The translations under genes and the position numbers were made by a program. The notes below the pieces were generated by a model, which saw only the letters and a list, made by a program, of their open reading frames with translations, was not told where the DNA came from and did not search any database. A DNA stretch of 64,000 bases from Bradyrhizobium sp. 200. GTDB lineage: Bacteria; Pseudomonadota; Alphaproteobacteria; Rhizobiales; Xanthobacteraceae. The stretch lies in contig NZ_CP064689.1 in NCBI RefSeq assembly GCF_023100945.1, forward strand, positions 8,786,001 to 8,850,000, read 5' to 3'. Of this stretch, positions 1 to 9,094 are shown one piece after another (position 1 is the stretch's first letter; each line of letters opens with the position of its first letter).

Positions 1-1951
1 TGTCGTCAACGGCTACCTCGACGATCGTCGCGATATAGCTGACAAAGCTGCGATGCGCGGCAATGCCGAGCCCGTGACCCTTGGGGACGGACCGTCCCCA
101 ACCGCCCTTGTCCGCGACCAATTCGACGACCTTGCGAAGACGCGCGGTATCGATCGGATAGCTCTCATAAGGCTCGCCGTAGTTCCAGAGGTCTTTCACC
201 GAATCGAGCTTGACGATCCGGGGCGAGCCGATCAGCTCCAGCAGCATGTCCTTTTGGTCGCGTTTGGTGGCATGGGCGATTTCAGCGACCATCGACTGCA
301 CCGCGAAGGCGCGCGGGATGTTCGACACCGAGCGGAACCAGCCGATGCGGGTATGCGCAGCCGCTTCCGGATTCTCGCACTGCACGTTGGCGATCTCGAA
401 GGGCATGTCGACCAGCCCCATGCCGAGTTCGAACGGCGCCTGGTGCACCGTATTGGCGGCAAAGGTCGAAGCGATGCTCGGCGCGACGCTGCGATGGCGC
501 CAGGCCGTGACCTTGCCGCTCTTGTCGAGGCCGGCCTCGATGCGTTCCACCGAGACCGTGTGCAGGAAGCCGTTGCGAACGTCGTCTTCCCGCGTCCATT
601 GCACCTGTACGGGGGCGCCGAGCTCCTTTGAAAGCAGGGCCGCTTCGATGGCGTAATCGCACTTCGACTTGCGCCCGAAGCCGCCGCCGAGCAGGGTGAC
701 GTTGACGGTGACATTCTCCTCGGGAATGCCAAGCGTTTTGGCGACGTCCTCGCGCGTTCCGCCCGCGCTTTGCACCGGTCCCCAGATCTCCGCCTTGTCG
801 CCCTTGACGTCCGCGACTGCAACCGGTGGCTCCATGGCGACATGGGCGAGATGCGGCAGATAGTATTCACCCACGATCACCTTGTCGGCGCCCTTCAGGG
901 CGGCGTCCACATCCCCCTCCTTGCGCACCACCAGGCCGGGCTTGCGCGCGGCTTCCTCCAGTTGGGCCCGGTAGGCGACCGATTCGTATTTGCCGTTGGC
1001 GCCGTCGTCCCAGACGATCTTCAGGGCGTCGCGGCCCTTGATCGCCGCGCCGGTGTTGCGCGCGATCACGGCGACGCCGCCGAGCGGCTGGAATTTGGAA
1101 GGCCACGGCCAGCCCTTGACTTCCAGGACCTTCTCGACGCCGGAAACCTTCATCGCCGCCGCCCCGTCAAACGACGCGAGCTTGCCGCCGGTCACCGGCG
1201 GCCGGGCAATGACGGCGTATTTCATGCCGGGCAGGCGGACGTCGGCGCCGTAACGAGCCGCGCCCGTCGTGATGTCGTGGAGGTCGACGATCCCGATCTC
1301 GCCCTTGCCCAGATAGCGGAAGTCCTTGGGGTCCTTCAGCTTGAGGCCCTCGACGCTCGGCACCGATTGCTTGGCGGCATCGGCTGCCAGATCGCCAAAG
1401 CCAATGCGGCGTCCGCTGGCACTGTGGACGACCTCGTGATTGACCGCCTTCACCTCCATCGCCGGCACACCCCAGCGTTTCGCCGCGGCGCCTTCGAGCA
1501 TGGTGCGCGCCGAAGCGCCGATCTGGCGCATCGGCATCAGGTAGTGACGCGTGCTGCGCGATCCGTCGGTATCCTGGTTGCCGAATTTGACCTCGTCGCC
1601 ATGCGCCTGCTGGACGCGAACGCGCGACCAGTCGGCCTCCATCTCTTCGGCAACGATCAGGGGCAGGCTGGTGCGGACGCCGGTTCCCATCTCGGCGCGA
1701 TGGGCGACGATCGTGACAATGCCGTCGGGTGCGATCGCGACGAACACGCGCGGGTCCACCACGGTGCCGTGCGGCATCTTGTCCGCGCCGGTCTGGTACG
1801 CGGCAAAGCCGGGGCGTGACATCACGGGGGCGGCCAGAACGAAGCCGCCGGCCAGCCCGAGGCCCTTCAGGATGCTGCGGCGCGAAACGTTGTCGACTTT
1901 GACATATCGCTCAAAGCCACGGAGTTTTTTGGGATTGGTGAGAATGTTCAT
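1..1951 (-). CDS. Molybdopterin-binding large subunit, isoquinoline 1-oxidoreductase (IorB) type, partial
   Basis: Large catalytic subunit of a xanthine-dehydrogenase-family molybdenum hydroxylase, the class that hydroxylates N-heterocycles or aldehydes and passes electrons to an iron-sulfur subunit. About 650 residues are visible; the family is about 720-750, so the C-terminus lies beyond the left edge. The N-terminus has a twin-arginine signal (SRRSILKGLGLAGG near residue 22), which for this subfamily implies export of the folded complex. Inside are family-typical stretches such as the glycine-rich LLGGGFGRK and an ARPP segment. The ATG at 1951 lies 2 bases after the stop of the iron-sulfur subunit, so the two form one transcript. 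The true substrate cannot be read from sequence; IorB is a family name here, not a demonstrated activity. Confidence 0.9.
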   Translation of the reverse strand, partial: MNILTNPKKLRGFERYVKVDNVSRRSILKGLGLAGGFVLAAPVMSRPGFAAYQTGADKMPHGTVVDPRVFVAIAPDGIVTIVAHRAEMGTGVRTSLPLIVAEEMEADWSRVRVQQAHGDEVKFGNQDTDGSRSTRHYLMPMRQIGASARTMLEGAAAKRWGVPAMEVKAVNHEVVHSASGRRIGFGDLAADAAKQSVPSVEGLKLKDPKDFRYLGKGEIGIVDLHDITTGAARYGADVRLPGMKYAVIARPPVTGGKLASFDGAAAMKVSGVEKVLEVKGWPWPSKFQPLGGVAVIARNTGAAIKGRDALKIVWDDGANGKYESVAYRAQLEEAARKPGLVVRKEGDVDAALKGADKVIVGEYYLPHLAHVAMEPPVAVADVKGDKAEIWGPVQSAGGTREDVAKTLGIPEENVTVNVTLLGGGFGRKSKCDYAIEAALLSKELGAPVQVQWTREDDVRNGFLHTVSVERIEAGLDKSGKVTAWRHRSVAPSIASTFAANTVHQAPFELGMGLVDMPFEIANVQCENPEAAAHTRIGWFRSVSNIPRAFAVQSMVAEIAHATKRDQKDMLLELIGSPRIVKLDSVKDLWNYGEPYESYPIDTARLRKVVELVADKGGWGRSVPKGHGLGIAAHRSFVSYIATIVEVAVDD

Positions 1952-1953
1952 GA

Positions 1954-2406
1954 TCATACCCCCGTCGATGCGAGATGGACGGCGTTTTCGATGCGCTGGT
2001 AGCAGCCGCACCTGCAGATATTCCCGGATAGGGATTCGCGGATCTGGTCGTGCGACGGTTTTGGATTATCCATCAACAGCGCCGCTGCCTGCATGATCTG
2101 ACCGGTCTGGCAAAAGCCGCATTGCGGCACGTTAAGCTGCCGCCAGGCCTTTTGCACCGGGTGATCGCCGGTTGGATGAAGGCCTTCGATAGTGGTGACC
2201 TCGCGGCCGCGGACGTCGGACACGGAGGTGATGCAGGCGCGCACCGCCTGCTTGTCGACGATGACGGTGCATGACCCGCAGAGCGCCTGGCCGCAGCCGA
2301 ACTTGGTGCCCGTCAGGCCCACTTCATCACGGATAAACCACAGTAGCGGAAGATCGGGATCGCCATCCCAGTTCAGTTCCTGGCCATTAACCTTCACCTT
2401 GATCAT
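1954..2406 (-). CDS. [2Fe-2S] iron-sulfur small subunit, isoquinoline 1-oxidoreductase (IorA) type
   Basis: A 150-residue electron-transfer subunit that carries electrons from the molybdenum centre of the adjacent large subunit. The N-terminal plant-ferredoxin-type domain has its four cysteines at 38, 43, 46 and 58; the C-terminal helical domain holds the second cluster with Cys96, Cys99, Cys131 and Cys133. The length matches stand-alone small subunits of this family (about 150-160). The start at 2406 is supported by a strong purine-rich ribosome site (GGAGGAGGGAGAG) just upstream. There is no FAD subunit next to it, which fits the IorAB type that uses an external acceptor such as a cytochrome c. 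It is the first gene of a two-gene unit divergent from such a cytochrome. Confidence 0.95.
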   Translation of the reverse strand: MIKVKVNGQELNWDGDPDLPLLWFIRDEVGLTGTKFGCGQALCGSCTVIVDKQAVRACITSVSDVRGREVTTIEGLHPTGDHPVQKAWRQLNVPQCGFCQTGQIMQAAALLMDNPKPSHDQIRESLSGNICRCGCYQRIENAVHLASTGV

Positions 2407-2852
2407 GATCGTCTCTCCCTCCTCCTACAGAGCCGTCATGCGTCTCTTTGAGGTTAGCGAGAACATCTATCCTGGGGCACCCCCTCGTACGGTCTCAGGC
2501 AATGCTGACCTCGCTGAGAAATTGCAGACTGCACCGTAGGGTCTGAATGATTGCTGTGTCGGGTCCATCCTCCTGTCTTACTTTCGTTTTGTTCAAGGTA
2601 TGGACGTCTGAGAAGCTACCACAAATCGGGGCGCATAGAGTTCACAACGCCTTGTTTGCTCTTGTATTTAGCGAGGACTGCCTTCTCGAGCGGCGCGCTT
2701 TTTGGTCAAGAGCCCTTACGCAGTGGCCCACACGAGCCCGAGATTTTTTCGAAGAGTTGGGCTTCGCTGCTGGAGGAGCTGGGAATAGGTGTAACTCTGC
2801 GCTAGTCGCATTGGGGTGTCTACCATTGCCGCGTTCGAGGGACGCTTCGGAT
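2407..2852. promoter_or_regulatory. Divergent intergenic region, hydroxylase genes versus cytochrome c
   Basis: About 450 bases separating two divergently read units. It must hold both promoters, but I cannot point to a convincing -35/-10 pair or operator. Open frames across it have no recognisable protein content. Confidence 0.35.
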
Positions 2853-3722
2853 ATGACTGCAACGATGATCGGGCCCGCTCTCACGTTAGCTTTATCGCTG
2901 GTCGCCCTCACAATGCCAACATCGGTTTGGGCAACTGGCCCGACCTTGACGGTGTCAGCCGATGGCAGTGTCCATATCTTCGATCGGGACGCGCTGCTTG
3001 CCCGCACGGATGTCGTCGAAATCACCACGTCGCGTGATGTCGCGTACCGTACTCCTCGGACGTATCGAGCCGTGGCGCTGGCGAAGTTGCTTGAAGGAGT
3101 TGCCATTCCGCCTGATGCCGTGGTGGAAGCGGTAGCGCAAGACGGCTTCGTGACGCAACTCCCTCGCGATCTGGTGTACGCCAACGACGGCATCGTCGCG
3201 TATGTGGCAATCGAAGCCGCCGACAGGCCGTGGCCGCCAATTCCAGCTAAAGATAAGAGCGCAGGCGCCTTCTATATCGTATGGCTCGGCGATCAAGCGT
3301 CATCCGTCCCAACCATGATGTGGCCCTACCAAATTGTCAGTTTATCGGTGCAAGACGCGCCAGCCAAGCGGTGGCCCTCGCTGGCGGTTGATCCCATGCT
3401 CCCTGCCCTCCATCCGGCGCGAGACGGGCAAACCGTCTTCGTGAACAAATGTTTCACATGCCACACGATGAACCAGGCAGGATCGGCGTCGGCTGGCCCC
3501 GATCTGAATTTGCCGATGAACCCGACGGAGTACTTCACCGATGCCGGTTTGCGCGCGCTGATCCGAGATCCACGCTCGGTTCGGGTTTGGCCCGAGCAGC
3601 GGATGCCCAGCTTTGCCGAAGAGGACCTGAGCGATGAGGAACTCGGCCTGATCTTGGCGTATTTGAATCACATGTCGGATAGGAAGAGCCGAGCAACGGA
3701 GGGTGGCAGCAGCAAACGCTAA
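2853..3722 (+). CDS. Periplasmic cytochrome c with N-terminal molybdopterin-domain-like region
   Basis: A predicted exported one-haem cytochrome of 289 residues. The signal peptide ends near ...SVWA (about residue 27). Residues 30-175 resemble the soluble domain seen in proteins related to sulfite-oxidase-type molybdopterin-binding folds; I see no cysteine that would bind molybdenum, so this may be a structural or docking domain. Residues 190-275 are a class I cytochrome c domain with CFTCH at 200-204 and a likely axial methionine near 251 (RMPSF). I chose the ATG at 2853 because it gives a clean signal peptide; the open frame extends upstream to 2547 without recognisable sequence. It is divergent from a molybdenum hydroxylase lacking a flavin subunit, so I infer that it may accept that enzyme's electrons. 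Confidence 0.8.
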   Translation: MTATMIGPALTLALSLVALTMPTSVWATGPTLTVSADGSVHIFDRDALLARTDVVEITTSRDVAYRTPRTYRAVALAKLLEGVAIPPDAVVEAVAQDGFVTQLPRDLVYANDGIVAYVAIEAADRPWPPIPAKDKSAGAFYIVWLGDQASSVPTMMWPYQIVSLSVQDAPAKRWPSLAVDPMLPALHPARDGQTVFVNKCFTCHTMNQAGSASAGPDLNLPMNPTEYFTDAGLRALIRDPRSVRVWPEQRMPSFAEEDLSDEELGLILAYLNHMSDRKSRATEGGSSKR

Positions 3723-4416
3723 GTAAATCGTAAAACTCGATTACGGTTGGCGACGATGAGGGCGTAGTCGCCGCCGACAGGCGTCATCGGCTCTTGCAGA
3801 CCGGCCACGGGCGGCCGAGCCATGACTGCTTCAGCCGTTTTGCTCGGAAGCTATTCAGAAAAATCGAATCCGTGGCGGCCGGCAGTGCCGCGTTCGATCT
3901 TGCCGTTGCATGTTACTTGTCGAATATCTCGCGCTGGCACTTATCGGACCTGCCGCGCCAAGCTGACGATGTTCGTTGATAGGCAAAGCGGAGCCTCGCG
4001 CTTGGGCGCGTCGAGGTCCGGCAAATGACCCCGATTCGGACATTGGGGTCACTGGTTTTGGCAGAATTCTTTGTGCCGCGTTCGGCCAATGTGAGGTCTT
4101 TTGGATGGACGTCTGATCGTGTAGTCTTGTTTAGAGCTGCTCTTCCAGACGGGACGTGCCGACGTCTCCGTTCGAGGCGAATCTGCAGCGGGGAATGCCG
4201 TCGGCGGGCATCGCACTCTCAATAGAACCGACAGTCCTTTTGTGCCGGTCTCTCACCGAGCACTCGCCGTGCCGCACAGGCACGCGAAATGCTTTAGCTT
4301 TGACAGCGACGAAGGAGCGGCGCGCGACCACCTCAGCAAACGTACCGCGAGCGACCATTGCGGCCGTGTGAGCTGCGGGCGTCGGCATTGCGAGCAACGA
4401 AGGGAGGAGCTGCAAG
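3723..4416. other. Intergenic region with no recognisable gene
   Basis: About 690 bases between the cytochrome and the TRAP operon. Short open frames occur on both strands but none has a recognisable domain or good start signals. The TRAP operon promoter should lie in its last part; I cannot assign boxes. Confidence 0.4.
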
Positions 4417-5490
4417 ATGGTGAAATCCACACTGTTAATGGGATTCGTGGGGCTATCCGCCTTGGCGCTCACGGCGGTGACCACAGATGCGAACGCGCAG
4501 GACAAAGTCCGCTGGAAGATGCAGAGCGCGTTCGGCAGTCAGCTGCCACACCTCGGCACCTCGGGCGTGCGCTTCGCGAAGAATGTCGAGCGGTTGTCGG
4601 GCGGCAAACTGGAGATCAAGTTCTACGAGCCCGGTGCGCTGATCCCGCCGCTGGAGTGCTTCGACGCGGTGGCCAAGGGCTCGATCGAATCGTGCTGGAC
4701 GACGCCTGGCTACCACACCGGCAAGTACCCCGCGCTTGCCTTCTTCACCACCGTGCCGTTCGGCCCGCCCATCGGCGAGTTCCTCGGCTGGAAGTGGTTC
4801 GGCGGCGGCAACCAGTTGCGCAATGAGATCTACGCCAAGCACGGCCTGTTTGCGATCGACTCCTTCGCCATCGCGCCCGAGACCTCCGGCTGGTTCCGCA
4901 ACGAGATCAAGTCGATCGAGGAACTGAAGGGGCTGAAGATGCGGTTCTTCGGCCTTGGCGCGCAGGTGATGCAGAAGCTCGGCGTCTCCACCCAGTTGAT
5001 GGCAGCGGCTGACATCTATCCTGCGCTGGAACGCGGCGTGATCGACGCGACCGAGTTCTCGATGCCGACGATGGACACCAAGTTGGGCTTCCATCAGATC
5101 GCCAAGTTCAACTATTTCCCAGGCTGGCATCAGCAGACCTCGGTGAGCGAGCTTCTGATGAACAAGGCGGCCTGGGAGGCCCTGTCGGATCAGAACAAGG
5201 CGATCATCGAGATCGCCCTCGGCGAATCCATCATGCACACCTACGTCGAGAGCGACCACGCCCAGTTCGCGGCGATGGCCGAGATGCGCGACAAGCACAA
5301 GGTTCAGATCAAGCGCTGGAGCGACCAAGACCTGGCCACGCTGGAGAAGGCCTGGCTGGAAGTGCTGGCGGAGGAATCGGCTAAGGACCCGCTGTTCAAG
5401 AAGGTCGCCGACCACTACCTGGACTACCGCAAGAAGTTCTCGGTTTGGGGCGCATCGCAGGCGATGAAAACCACCTATCAGAAGGATTGA
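4417..5490 (+). CDS. dctP: TRAP transporter solute-binding protein (DctP family)
   Basis: Periplasmic receptor of a tripartite ATP-independent transporter. It has a Sec signal peptide (hydrophobic core around residues 5-22, cleavage near TDANA-Q at 28) and then the DctP fold; length 357 is normal. The family's organic-anion arginine is probably in the KGLKMRFFG segment (about residue 172). The region 190-235 (AADIYPALERG, then the TEFSMPTMD stretch) resembles the TakP/mannitol-chloroaromatic branch, whose known ligands are 2-oxo acids and similar compounds. A ribosome site GGAGGAG sits 8 bases before the ATG. The two membrane subunits follow, making a complete transporter. The ligand is not predictable with confidence; a 2-oxo or hydroxy carboxylate is the best guess. 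Confidence 0.93.
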   Translation: MVKSTLLMGFVGLSALALTAVTTDANAQDKVRWKMQSAFGSQLPHLGTSGVRFAKNVERLSGGKLEIKFYEPGALIPPLECFDAVAKGSIESCWTTPGYHTGKYPALAFFTTVPFGPPIGEFLGWKWFGGGNQLRNEIYAKHGLFAIDSFAIAPETSGWFRNEIKSIEELKGLKMRFFGLGAQVMQKLGVSTQLMAAADIYPALERGVIDATEFSMPTMDTKLGFHQIAKFNYFPGWHQQTSVSELLMNKAAWEALSDQNKAIIEIALGESIMHTYVESDHAQFAAMAEMRDKHKVQIKRWSDQDLATLEKAWLEVLAEESAKDPLFKKVADHYLDYRKKFSVWGASQAMKTTYQKD

Positions 5491-5762
5491 GCGGAGGCAG
5501 CCGGTGCAGCGCGGGGCTGCGCCAGCTCCTGCTGGGGAAGTTGCCTCGCCGGGCGGCGATGAGATCAGCCGAACAGCCCGGTAGCCGATCGGCCGCGCGC
5601 GCATCTCAATCCTGATGCGGTGTGCGAGGGGGAGGATCGTGTCTGCCGATGGCGCAGCAGTTGCTGAGGCAGGGCAGGCAAAATGGCGGAGGGGAACGTG
5701 TCTGGAGAACGGTTGCGCACGGTGCACTGCCGCGGGTTCCGCCACAGCAGGACTTTGTTGCG

Positions 5763-6323
5763 ATGAGTGCATTGCTGAAGCTGGCCGAGAGTATGCGGCG
5801 GGCGCTCGAGGTTGTTGCCCTGGCGTCCGGTTGGCTGCTCGTCACCATGGCGTGCGTGACCACGTTCGATGTCGTCGCGCGCAAGTTTGGCTTGCAGCTG
5901 CCGTACACCAGGCTGCAAGAGCTGGAATGGCACTTCCACGCCGCGATCTTCTCGCTTTGGATGGGCTACTGCTACACGATCAACGCGCATCCGCGGGTCG
6001 ATACGTTCACCGAGATGATGTCGTATCGCGGCAGGGCATGGATCGAACTCGCCGGCTGCCTCGTGCTGGCGCTGCCCTACATGGCGCTGGTCGCCTACTA
6101 CAGCCTGGATTTCGTTGCGCAGTCCTATCGGCTCGGCGAGCAGTCCGATAGCACGGTCGGGTTGACCCACCGCTGGATCATCAAGGGCATCTACGCTGCC
6201 GGGCTGTGGATGGTGGTGCTCGGCATCCTCAGCGTACTGCTCCGCGTGATCGTCTTCCTGTTCGGTGATAAGTCGGAGCGGGAAGTCAACCTGCAAATCG
6301 GACATGTGATTACGGACGTCTAA
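5763..6323 (+). CDS. dctQ: TRAP transporter small permease (DctQ family)
   Basis: Small membrane subunit of the TRAP transporter, which joins the large permease DctM. It is 186 residues with four predicted membrane segments (about 15-37, 52-73, 95-117 and 140-163) and the typical pair of conserved tryptophans in the ELEWHFHA and LWMGYCY region. I chose the ATG at 5763 (MSALLKLAES) because the upstream extension to 5622 is low-complexity and lacks similarity; the ribosome site is weak, so the start is uncertain. The gap of 272 bases after dctP is long for a TRAP operon and may hold an mRNA element that lowers membrane-subunit expression relative to the receptor. I see no clear terminator there. 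Confidence 0.88.
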   Translation: MSALLKLAESMRRALEVVALASGWLLVTMACVTTFDVVARKFGLQLPYTRLQELEWHFHAAIFSLWMGYCYTINAHPRVDTFTEMMSYRGRAWIELAGCLVLALPYMALVAYYSLDFVAQSYRLGEQSDSTVGLTHRWIIKGIYAAGLWMVVLGILSVLLRVIVFLFGDKSEREVNLQIGHVITDV

Positions 6324-6343
6324 CCCTTCCGGAGGACTCCAAC

Positions 6344-7726
6344 GTGCTCGACTGGCTGGCCGATAATCTCGCTCTGATCATGTTCGTGTCGATGTTTTTC
6401 TTCATTTTCATCGGCTACCCGGTCGCCTACATCATGGGCGGATTGGCGCTCGTCTTTGCCGTCTTCGGCGCCTGGCTCGGCACGTTCAACCTGATCGGCC
6501 TGTCCGATATCGTACTGCGCATGTGGGGCGGGGTCGCCAACGATCCGGTCCTGGCGTCGATCCCCATGTTCATCTTCATGGGCGCGATCCTGGAGCGATC
6601 GGGCTCCGCCAAGGACATGCTGGACGCAACCGAGGTCCTGCTCAAATGGTGCCCGGGCGCGCTGGCGGTTTCCGTGATGGTGATGGGCACGATCCTGGCG
6701 GCGCCGATCGGCGTGGTCGGCGCCGCGGTGATCACGCTGTCGGTGATCGCCCTGCCGCAGATGCTGGCCGCGGGCTACGACAAGCGGCTTGCCATCGGCA
6801 CCATCGCCTCGGCCGGAACGCTCGGCATCCTGATTCCGCCGGCCATCATGCTGGTGGTGATGGCGGAGATGCTGTCGACCTCGGCAGGCAACCTGTTTCT
6901 CGCCGCCATCATGCCGGGCTTCCTGCTTTCCGGCCTCTACCTCGTCTATATCGTACTCGTCGCCATCTTCAGGCCAGGCGCCGCGCCCAAGCTGCCGCCC
7001 GGCTACGGGCCGCAGACCCGCCGTGCGTTCTGGTACGCCCTCTGGCGGGGCCTGTTCCCCATGACGGCGCTGCTGGTGATCGTGCTCGGCTCGATCTTCG
7101 CCGGCTGGGCCACGCCCACGGAGAGCGGTGCTGTCGGCGTGCTCGGCTCCATGTTCATCGCCGCGCTGAACAGGCGCATGACGTTCAAGATGATGAACGA
7201 GGCGATCTATTCGTCCTGCCGCGCCAACGGCCTGGTGTTCCTGATCTTCCTCGGCGCGACCGGCTTCTCCTACGTGTTCCGCGTGCTCGGCGGCGACGAC
7301 CTGATGATCTCGACGCTCACCCATTTCGGCATCGACACCAAGTGGGAAATGCTCACCTTCATCATGGTTCTGATCTTCCTGCTCGGCTTCCCGTTCGAGT
7401 GGATCGAGATCTGCCTGATCGTCCTGCCGGTGTTCGGGCCGATCCTGTTGAAGTACGACTTCTCCGACCACATCGGCAGCAACGCTGCCCTGATGACCTG
7501 GTTCGGCACGTTGGTTGCGGTCAATCTACAGACCGCGTTCATGACGCCGCCGTTCGGGGCGACGCTGTTCTACATGAAGGGCACGGCGCCGCCGGGGGTC
7601 ACCATGAACGACGTATTCACGGCCATGTATCCGTTCGTTGCGCTGCAGGTGCTCGGCTTGATGCTGTGCATTTATTTCCCGAGCATCAGTCTGTGGCTGC
7701 CGAGACTGGCCGGCTTCCTCGAATAG
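6344..7726 (+). CDS. dctM: TRAP transporter large permease (DctM family)
   Basis: Large membrane subunit that forms the sodium-coupled transport channel. It is 460 residues, hydrophobic throughout, with about 12 predicted membrane segments. Family patterns are present: the [15 protein letters not shown] stretch near residue 160 and the TPTESGAVG motif near 262. It starts with GTG at 6344, preceded by a good ribosome site (GGAGGA, 6331-6336), 20 bases after the dctQ stop. An extra hydrophilic segment around residues 215-235 separates the two halves, as is common in the long DctM branch. It closes the operon dctP-dctQ-dctM, and no catabolic gene follows to name the substrate. Confidence 0.95.
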   Translation: MLDWLADNLALIMFVSMFFFIFIGYPVAYIMGGLALVFAVFGAWLGTFNLIGLSDIVLRMWGGVANDPVLASIPMFIFMGAILERSGSAKDMLDATEVLLKWCPGALAVSVMVMGTILAAPIGVVGAAVITLSVIALPQMLAAGYDKRLAIGTIASAGTLGILIPPAIMLVVMAEMLSTSAGNLFLAAIMPGFLLSGLYLVYIVLVAIFRPGAAPKLPPGYGPQTRRAFWYALWRGLFPMTALLVIVLGSIFAGWATPTESGAVGVLGSMFIAALNRRMTFKMMNEAIYSSCRANGLVFLIFLGATGFSYVFRVLGGDDLMISTLTHFGIDTKWEMLTFIMVLIFLLGFPFEWIEICLIVLPVFGPILLKYDFSDHIGSNAALMTWFGTLVAVNLQTAFMTPPFGATLFYMKGTAPPGVTMNDVFTAMYPFVALQVLGLMLCIYFPSISLWLPRLAGFLE

Positions 7727-7870
7727 CCGCCATTTCCTTGGGGCGCGGACGTTCGGCTTCGGGTGGTGTCAAGACGTGGCGCGGTGGCTTTTTGCTGCAC
7801 ATATCTGTTTCCGCCTCTTTCGTCTGGCGGTGCCTTAGTGGTGTAGTCGTGACTCCGTTTCCACATCCTG

Positions 7871-7910
7871 CTCGTCGAACCGGACAGGCGGCTCTCCCGC
7901 ATCCGGCTCT
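7871..7910. repeat. Hairpin resembling a group II intron/mobile element structural piece
   Basis: An interrupted inverted repeat: CCGGA at 7880-7884 pairs with TCCGG at 7902-7906, and GCGG at 7888-7891 pairs with CCGC at 7897-7900. Read on the minus strand it gives GAGCCGGATGCGGGAGAGCC, which from memory resembles structural motifs of bacterial group II introns. No reverse transcriptase is nearby, so at most it is a small remnant. It could also simply be a hairpin downstream of the TRAP operon. Confidence 0.3.
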
Positions 7911-7961
7911 CGGACAAAAGCGGTCCACGGGAGGTATTGTGACCAGAGTTAGGTCCCTGCC

Positions 7962-9084
7962 CTAGGCCCGATAAACTACAAGCTGCCGTTCGGAATCAAG
8001 AATGACCCTTGTTCCGAACTGCTGACATCTTCCATCTAGTGTCTGCTGGAGCCATTCGATGTCTCGCCACCACGTTGGAATGGAGAGACGAAAGTTCTTG
8101 ATCTGCAGGGGAATCAGTTTGAGCGCATGGAGGCTTCCGCTGGTCGGATCCAGGTCGGCGAAATACATCAAGGCAAGGTCGTCGCGGTAGCGCTCGTAAC
8201 CACCGATGCCTTCATAGTCGTTCAGGAAATCACCGCAGCCATATAGAATGAGGCGGTCTCGATAGATTTCGATCGCTCGCGGATGATGCGAAGAATGCCC
8301 GTGTATGATCGACACACCTGCCTTGTCGATGAGCGCCCGGGCCAGACTTTTTTGCTCCTGGGGAATGTGATATCCCCAATGGATTGAAACGACGACGAGA
8401 TCGCCCGGCCTCCTGAGCGCCATGACTTGGTCGGCGACCTCAGACGCACTCGCCTCGGAGGTCCGGAAGCAAGTTGACCCCTAGAGCGTCTGACGTCGCA
8501 GCCCAATCGAGCGGGATGCCGCTCGATGTCGATCCAAACGAAAAGATCAAGAGCCGTGCTTTGCCTAGGTTCAGCACTGCAGGGGTGCGCGCTTCATGAT
8601 CGTTGCGTCCTGCGCCCGTCGTCTTGATGTTGAGTTTCTGCAGCGTCAGCGTCTCCAGCAAGCCGCCGGTGCCCCAATCGAGCAAATGGTTGTCGGCCAA
8701 TACGCAGCAGTTGATCTTGGCTGCCGCGAGACATTCTGCATTGTCGGGGCTCATGCGGTAGTTGATGCCCTTGTTCATGCGATCGTTGCTGCGGGTCACA
8801 GCCGTTTCGAGATTGATGATCCGCGCGTCCGGCTGCATGCGCTCCAACTGGCCCAGTGCAGCGCCCCAAACGTAGGATGACCCGTTGCGCCGCGGAATGG
8901 GCCCGTTCGCCTGCTCGGCGAGCAGCACGTAACCCTCCGCCGATCGCAAATAGTGTTCGTAAATCTCGGGGCTGCAGGGATGCGCCAACACCTGGTCGAT
9001 GCCGCGGCCCCACATGACATCCCCGCATAGAAAGAGCCGCACCGATTTCCTGTGCGCAGCCGGCAAATGTCCATCCTCGGGCAT
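7962..9084 (-). pseudogene. CapA-family protein (poly-gamma-glutamate synthesis type), interrupted by one frameshift
   Basis: Two consecutive minus-strand frames together make one CapA-like metallophosphatase-fold protein. The N-terminal part (9084-8440) has the GDVMWGRG motif near residue 21 and NLETAV near 95. The C-terminal part (about 8470-7962) has the conserved HWG motif and GHSSHHP. In the second frame the joint reads EASASEVADQVMALRRPGD, so the shift lies near 8455-8465 and equals one extra or two missing bases. The combined length of about 370 residues is normal for the family. CapA-like proteins are linked to polyglutamate capsule but many have unknown roles. It starts 10 bases after the metallo-beta-lactamase-fold gene, so the pair is likely co-transcribed. 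It could be a true pseudogene or a sequencing error. Confidence 0.8.
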
Positions 9085-9094
9085 GAAATACCGC

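Noticed and set aside
2598..4115. Shared 12-mer ATGGACGTCTGA in two intergenic regions
   Set aside because: Chance repeats of this length are expected many times in 64 kb.
4453..5772. Long minus-strand open frame opposite the TRAP receptor gene
   Set aside because: High-GC shadow of dctP; composition is antisense-like (Arg, His, Gln, Val rich) with no domain.
6320..7471. Minus-strand open frame of about 380 codons opposite dctM
   Set aside because: Extremely Asp/Glu/His/Gln-rich translation typical of the antisense of a membrane protein gene.
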